Assembly: GCA_024305405.1 (NCBI GenBank) | Contig: JAKNDB010000108.1 | Location: 682,001 to 746,000 of the forward strand | Source: Dirofilaria immitis | Taxonomy: Eukaryota; Nematoda; Chromadorea; Rhabditida; Onchocercidae | DNA: 64,000 nucleotides | Reading direction: 5' to 3' | Part shown: positions 58,591 through 64,000 of the stretch, piece after piece | Layout of the letters: every line of letters starts with the position of its first letter | Position numbering within the stretch: the stretch's first letter is position 1 | Notes under the pieces: generated by a model | Told to the model about the DNA's origin: nothing | What the model saw: the letters and a program-made list of their open reading frames with translations, nothing else | The model's database searches: none | Program-made: the position numbers and the translations under genes

Positions 58591-61500
58591 ACTATATTAC
58601 GCCATTTCAATTTTAATATCTAAAATGGAAGTTTCTCTTCTTGTTCGAAAAAAACGACATCACTATGAAATAATTATTCCCGTGATGATTCTATTGTTAA
58701 TACGATGATCTAAAAAAAAAAAAAGTGGTATCACTATGAAATAATATCATTCTGATGATTCTTACATTCTTATCAAAATAATCTCTGATAATCACTTTAA
58801 AAATCAGCAAACTCTAAACAAAGATATTGCAAAAATTAGCAGTGTCATGTTGAAGATCACAATCATAAAGTTTATAGTTTATATCATTTTTATCAACAAC
58901 AGTACGTATATGATATGTGATAAATTGTAATTGAAATATCTATCAATGTAACATATCAAATGAAAGAGTTGTGTGAAACTTTTTTGAAGCATATGAATAG
59001 CAAGTTGGATAGAATTGAGCCTATATGTTTACAAAGTATATTATGGAACGTTTGCTATTTTGTTGGCTTTTATTCTTAGATTTTTGATAGCATCTTTTTC
59101 GCTCCTTCATCCTAAAAGTTAGCTCCTTTTAAGGGCAGTAGTTTTGCAATAACGGCCAACATATATATAGACGACGACATAACACATGCATATATGTGTA
59201 TACATACATATATATATATATATATATACATGCGCATACATATATACACATACATACATATATCCTTCAAGTTATTCATTCTAAACTTCGTCATTCTCGA
59301 TCTTATATTCTTTTAATTCTTCTATCCCGACGAATAAACTTTCGATTCTTAATTTTAAGTTAAAATTTATTAATTCTTGATAATACTTCGTTCATCAAAT
59401 TCTTCTTTTAAAAATTCAGAAATTTTTAGTTTTATTTATTAACGAATAATGACAATTAAGTTTAAGTTATAAAATTCGAAAATTTATTTTATACAATACA
59501 AAGTTATACGAATTAAAATTTAGTACTAAAGTATTTTAGTTTTGAATTATTTTCTGCCTCCCTTTCGTTATTTGCCATTATTTGCAGTTATGAAAAAAAA
59601 AAAATTCGAAATCGATAAAAACTTAAAAAAGTTTTTTAATCATTTTTACTTGAAATCTTTAATATACTAAAAGTATTAAAAGCATTCTACTATGTTGCAT
59701 TATTTATTTCAATAATTTCCGTTCTTTTTTTCTCTTTCTTTTTTTGCTTATTAAATGTAATATTCAATTAATGAATATATTAATTGAAATGGATAAAATA
59801 ATTCATATATACGTATACATATATATATATATTTTTATTTTAAGAAAAAATTAAAATTATATCTAACATTTAATTGCTTAATTTATCAATAATTTACATT
59901 AGCAAAATTTATTTCAAAAATAATTTCCTTTCCTTCTCCCCTTTCTTTCTCTCTCTCTCCTCTCTCTCTTTCTCTCTCTCTTTCTCCCTTGGAAATTAAA
60001 ATTTCCATAGATTTGTCTTTCATTTTTTTTTTGTTTCGAAATTCTAATATATATATATATATGTATTTTCGGGATCAAAAACTTTGCCATCCATTTGCAC
60101 TTCATTATCGTCTATCCGTTTTTTCTTCTCTCTCTCTTTTTTTGCTTCTAGAGAATTAATTATTATTATAATTGAAAATTCCTATACTTATGTAATTGTT
60201 TGAAAAGCTCATTTTGAACAACGGTGAGAATTCACATAAATAGCAACATTTTTATCATTTCTTTTATCACTTTTCTTGCTAATTTGTTAAAACTTATCAA
60301 CAAATAAATATATGTATCATTTATGACTTTAATACAAAATGATATACTTAAAATAATAAATATATATATTATTTGAAATAATCAATATTTAACAGATATA
60401 TAATGAAAATGATTTAATTTAATCATTTTTACTAAAAATTTGAAATTGACAAACAACTAATTTTGTTTATTTATTTAAAAGATAAAAAAAAAAAAAAACG
60501 AAAAACAGAAATTTTCCGCTTGTTTATTCAAAATGAACTTTTCTCATTTTTTTTTCCTTTCTTCATATTTTCATTTGTATGCTTTGCATGTATTTGCATA
60601 ATATGAAATATTTGATTAATATAATAATATCATAAATAAATAAAAATAGAAAAAAAAGTGCAAAATTATAATATAAATTTAATACGGAACTAATCAATAT
60701 ATATATATATATCATAGATATTGATTACTGATAATTTCATTTATTCAATATTTTATCAGTCAAAAAAACAAATTTTTTAATTAAAATACTTTTTTTAGTA
60801 TTTTGAACTAAAAAAAAGCGATCAATTGAAATGACATAACACTCTTTTTTTCTCTCTCCTCCTTCTTTTCTCTCTCTCTCCTCAATCCACCTTCTTCCTT
60901 TACATCACTCTTATCATTCTATTGTCAATCAAGCATATTTTTTAAAGTTTTTCTTTTCTTTTGGGAAAAAAACTTTTCTTTTTCTTAGATATTTTGCTTT
61001 AGCTGCAAAAAAAAAAAATTTATCCTTTACCATTTTTTTGCAACAAATGAGACGTCATAAATCATAGCGAGACAAACAAAATTTTGAAGCAAATGATGTT
61101 AGGGAAACTGAAAAAAAAAAAATTATTTAGAAAATTAGCTTGATTGAATTTCATGTAAATGTATACATTCGAATCAATGCTGACACTCTTTTCCTTCTTT
61201 AATCTATACAAATTAGAAATTAACTAAAAGTTTAGGTATAAAAATAGGAATCTTTTGAAAATTAAAAATTTTAATCAAAAAAAAAGATCAAACAAATTTC
61301 CCTGAAAAGGCCAATATTTTATATTCTATTATATTGAAAATTATGCAAACTTTTTTTATTCCCTCTAATACATGTAAAATATATAAATTAATTAAGAATT
61401 CGAAATATTTCGGACAACGAAATATGAATTTTTATTATTTTAGCAAAAAAAATAGAAGAAAAATGACTGAATAAAATTGCTTTTTGAATTGCTTACGAAA

Positions 61501-64000
61501 AGTTTTGATATTTGTTGAAAATGATATAATTTATCATTTATATGATAATATAGTTTGTTTGCTAAAATTGCTATAAATTTTCATTCATAATTATTTTTTG
61601 CTTTTTTGTTGTTACATTGATTGAATGAATTTCATTTTTCATTCCTTTGAAATCAAAGTTTTTCAAAATATAAACTTATCATTATCTCTTCAAAAATGAG
61701 TGTAATATATATGCTTGAAAATTCGAATTCAATTGTACATACTTTTTTTGCATATCCAATTTTATTTATATATTCAAAAAAAAAAAAGGAATGGCTTACC
61801 ATTTAATGATAAGAGATAAGGATAGCGAACAATTATCTAAAACCTATTCAATTATTTGATCGTAAAAATATTTCAATTTGTTAAATCGAAAGTTTCATTA
61901 TTTTTCATATTGATCATTTTTAAGTTAATGATTTTTGTTTTGATAAAAGAAAAATATTTTATTTGATATAAATGATTTGTTAATTCATAATCAAATATAA
62001 TTTTATCAATTAATTTTAATATAAATTAAAGAAATTTAAAAATTAATTAAAAATATTATTATATTTGTTGGAATAATTAGATAAAATAATCCTTATAATC
62101 CATAAATATTTTCTTATCAATTGCTAACAAAAATTAACTGATTAAATTAAAATAATTTTTATATTATAATCATTCAGACTAAAAGCGAAATAATTTTAGC
62201 TGAAATAATTACTAATGAAAAAAAGTGTAGCAAATGTCAAGTTTCTAGATTTAGAAACTTTCCGAAACTAAGCAAAAACGAAAAAACTTTCGAAAAAACT
62301 TTTAGTTTTTTAAATTTTTAAAAAGGCAAAAACTTATTGTCTTTTTTTTGCTTCATATTAAAATAACGAGTATTAAAACGCTATTATTATCACGTTTATT
62401 ATCACTAAGCACTATTTGTCTTATTTTAAGTCAAAATCATCCCCTTATTTTATCAAGTCGAATTTAAATAAAATTTGGATAAATTCGAAATCATTGTTAT
62501 CAAGTGATAAAAAAGAGTTTGAAATTAACTCTCTTCACTTTCTCTCTCTCTCTCTTTCTTTCTCTCTCTCACTGCTTTTTTTGTATAAGGCAATTAAAAA
62601 TAACATTTTTTTTTCTTTTGAAAAGAAAGAAAGAAAAATAGGTTTATCCATCCGGAAACGATAGTTTGTTATGTATCCAACAAAAATAAGCTTTTTAATA
62701 AATGAATCGTTGATAATTTCAGTGATAACAAAAATTTAGCATTTCATGAATTTTATCTCATTCAATTTTACTTAAAATATTTTCCCAGCCATATCAGTTT
62801 GTCATCCTGAAACATTTTGTTTTGTTTTCACTAAAAATTTTCTTCATCAAATTTCAGGCGATATGCCAGCCTTGTATTTGCTAAATAAATTTTCGTTTGG
62901 AATTTTATTGAATTGTACGAATTTTCCACAATGGGTTAGCCTTCTTTCGGACCAATTGTAAAAGATGGAAATAAATTTTTAATGAAATAGTTTTTCTTTT
63001 AAAATGAGGTTTTTGTCGAGAGCAAACAGAATAGTCCGAATTAGTCTTCACCTCGTATTTTCTAATTGAATTTTAGATTAAATTTTTGCAAAGCAATGGA
63101 CTTTTATAGGATCAAAGCAAATCTATCTATCCATTTTTCTTTTTTCTTTTTTTTTTTTCTTTGATTTTTCTATGAAATAATTATAAGATATAAAAATAGG
63201 CTTTTAATTTCTTTGAAAAAAAGAGTAATCACATGTTTAATTTCATAGTAAAAATGAAATATATTTGATTAATATTTTAAACAAAATTTAATATATCAGT
63301 GAAATAAATAGGCGTGAAATGTTCAATCATTAAATCATTCATTTAAGCATAAAATTTTTTGATATTAAATTTAAATTCAATCAAAATATAAAAAATATTT
63401 CAATTTATATTTTAATTTTTAATTTTCTTTTTCACTTTTTTTTTTTGTTAATACTTTTTTTTTGGCCAATATTATAATAAAAATTGTTGAGGAATTTAAT
63501 TAAATATTTTGCTTAGATTTTTTTTTTTTTAAAGACTTCAATAAGAATATGATGATGTTGTTGTTGTTATTGTTGTTGTTGTTTTATTTTTATTATTATT
63601 ATTATTTCTTTTTTTTTTTTTTGGTTAATGATTGTTAAAATGAATTGGTGTGAAGATGATGATGATGATGAGAATTTTTATCACATCATTTTCTTAGTTA
63701 ATTTAACTTCTCGAGAAAAAAAAAAACCATTAGGAAAATTTAATTATCCAATTGATTTAAGATTAACATCGAGAAAATTTTCATCATTGACCTCAACGTT
63801 TACAACACTTTTTTTTTTTTTTGAAAAACATAGACACAAATAAATTTATATGCGTATAATTTTAAAAATTTTGATGATGCAAAATTTGTTTTGCAATAAA
63901 GCATTTTCCAAAGTTTTCATTACTTTCTTCTTTGCTCGAAGATTGTTGAAAAGGTTAGGTGATAGTCGAGATTGCTTTAACTTCAAGTGCTTATAATTTA

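Larger units (their letters stand above)
54507..64000. other. Downstream flank, FGFRL1-like 3' UTR and intergenic
   Basis: 9.5 kb with no recognised gene and no kinase exon on either strand. It holds (TA)n at 56030-56051, CT tracts at 56215-56247, 59940-59990 and 62540-62570, the 44-bp array, and short trinucleotide tracts. A 33-codon frame after a good acceptor (62858-62961) is discussed under findings. Confidence 0.5.

Noticed and set aside
63628..63843. 71-codon frame with an Asp run near the window end
   Set aside because: Contains a (GAT)n tract and an A/T-run end; no splice sites or family resemblance.

Overview
This is one strand of a very AT-rich, microsatellite-laden animal nuclear genome (by eye well over 70% A+T). 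It holds two multi-exon genes, both on the + strand. GT-AG introns, many short exons and acceptors of the type TTTTCAG/TTTTTAG with no separate branch-point tract fit an invertebrate, most likely a nematode; the taxon is inferred from style and is not proven. No bacterial, viral or transposon gene, tRNA, rRNA or CRISPR array was recognised.

Layout. 1-1240: non-coding flank. 1300-30742: a liprin-beta gene (PPFIBP1/2 family, C. elegans hlb-1), with about 23 exons in the main form plus a second 5' end. The encoded order is N-terminal region, coiled coil, Ser/Pro-rich linker, three SAM domains and a short tail. Splice phases show two mutually exclusive N-termini: exons at 1300, 2182 and 4576, or exons at 9269 and 12933, each joining the common exon at 17469. 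30743-43117: intergenic, dominated by simple and tandem repeats, with one canonical G-quadruplex motif. About 43118-54506: an FGFRL1-like receptor with three Ig domains, one transmembrane helix, a proline-rich cytoplasmic tail and no kinase. 54507-64000: intergenic, with a 44-bp tandem array.

The two genes are not obviously related in function. Liprin-beta is a cytoplasmic scaffold that pairs with liprin-alpha at cell cortex, adhesion and synaptic sites. FGFRL1 is a cell-surface FGF/heparin-binding receptor that lacks a kinase.

The most important caution is the reading frame. At seven places in the two genes the frame is broken, and adding exactly one A or T to a run of 4-7 identical bases restores it: 18220, 18283, 22772, 51226, 52836, 53910 and 54390. 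In most cases the same change also repairs the splice phase or the match to the family. With those seven changes the FGFRL1-like exons from 49269 to the stop close to exactly 551 codons. The simplest reading is homopolymer undercalling in the assembly and not two pseudogenes. As written, the sequence would give truncated proteins from any automatic gene caller.

For 'undescribed systems' the window yields no cassette or island. The best leads are the kinase-less FGFR in a nematode-like genome, the two-ended liprin-beta gene, two near-perfect palindromes inside introns, the isolated G-quadruplex, and several tandem arrays whose unit length is a multiple of three.
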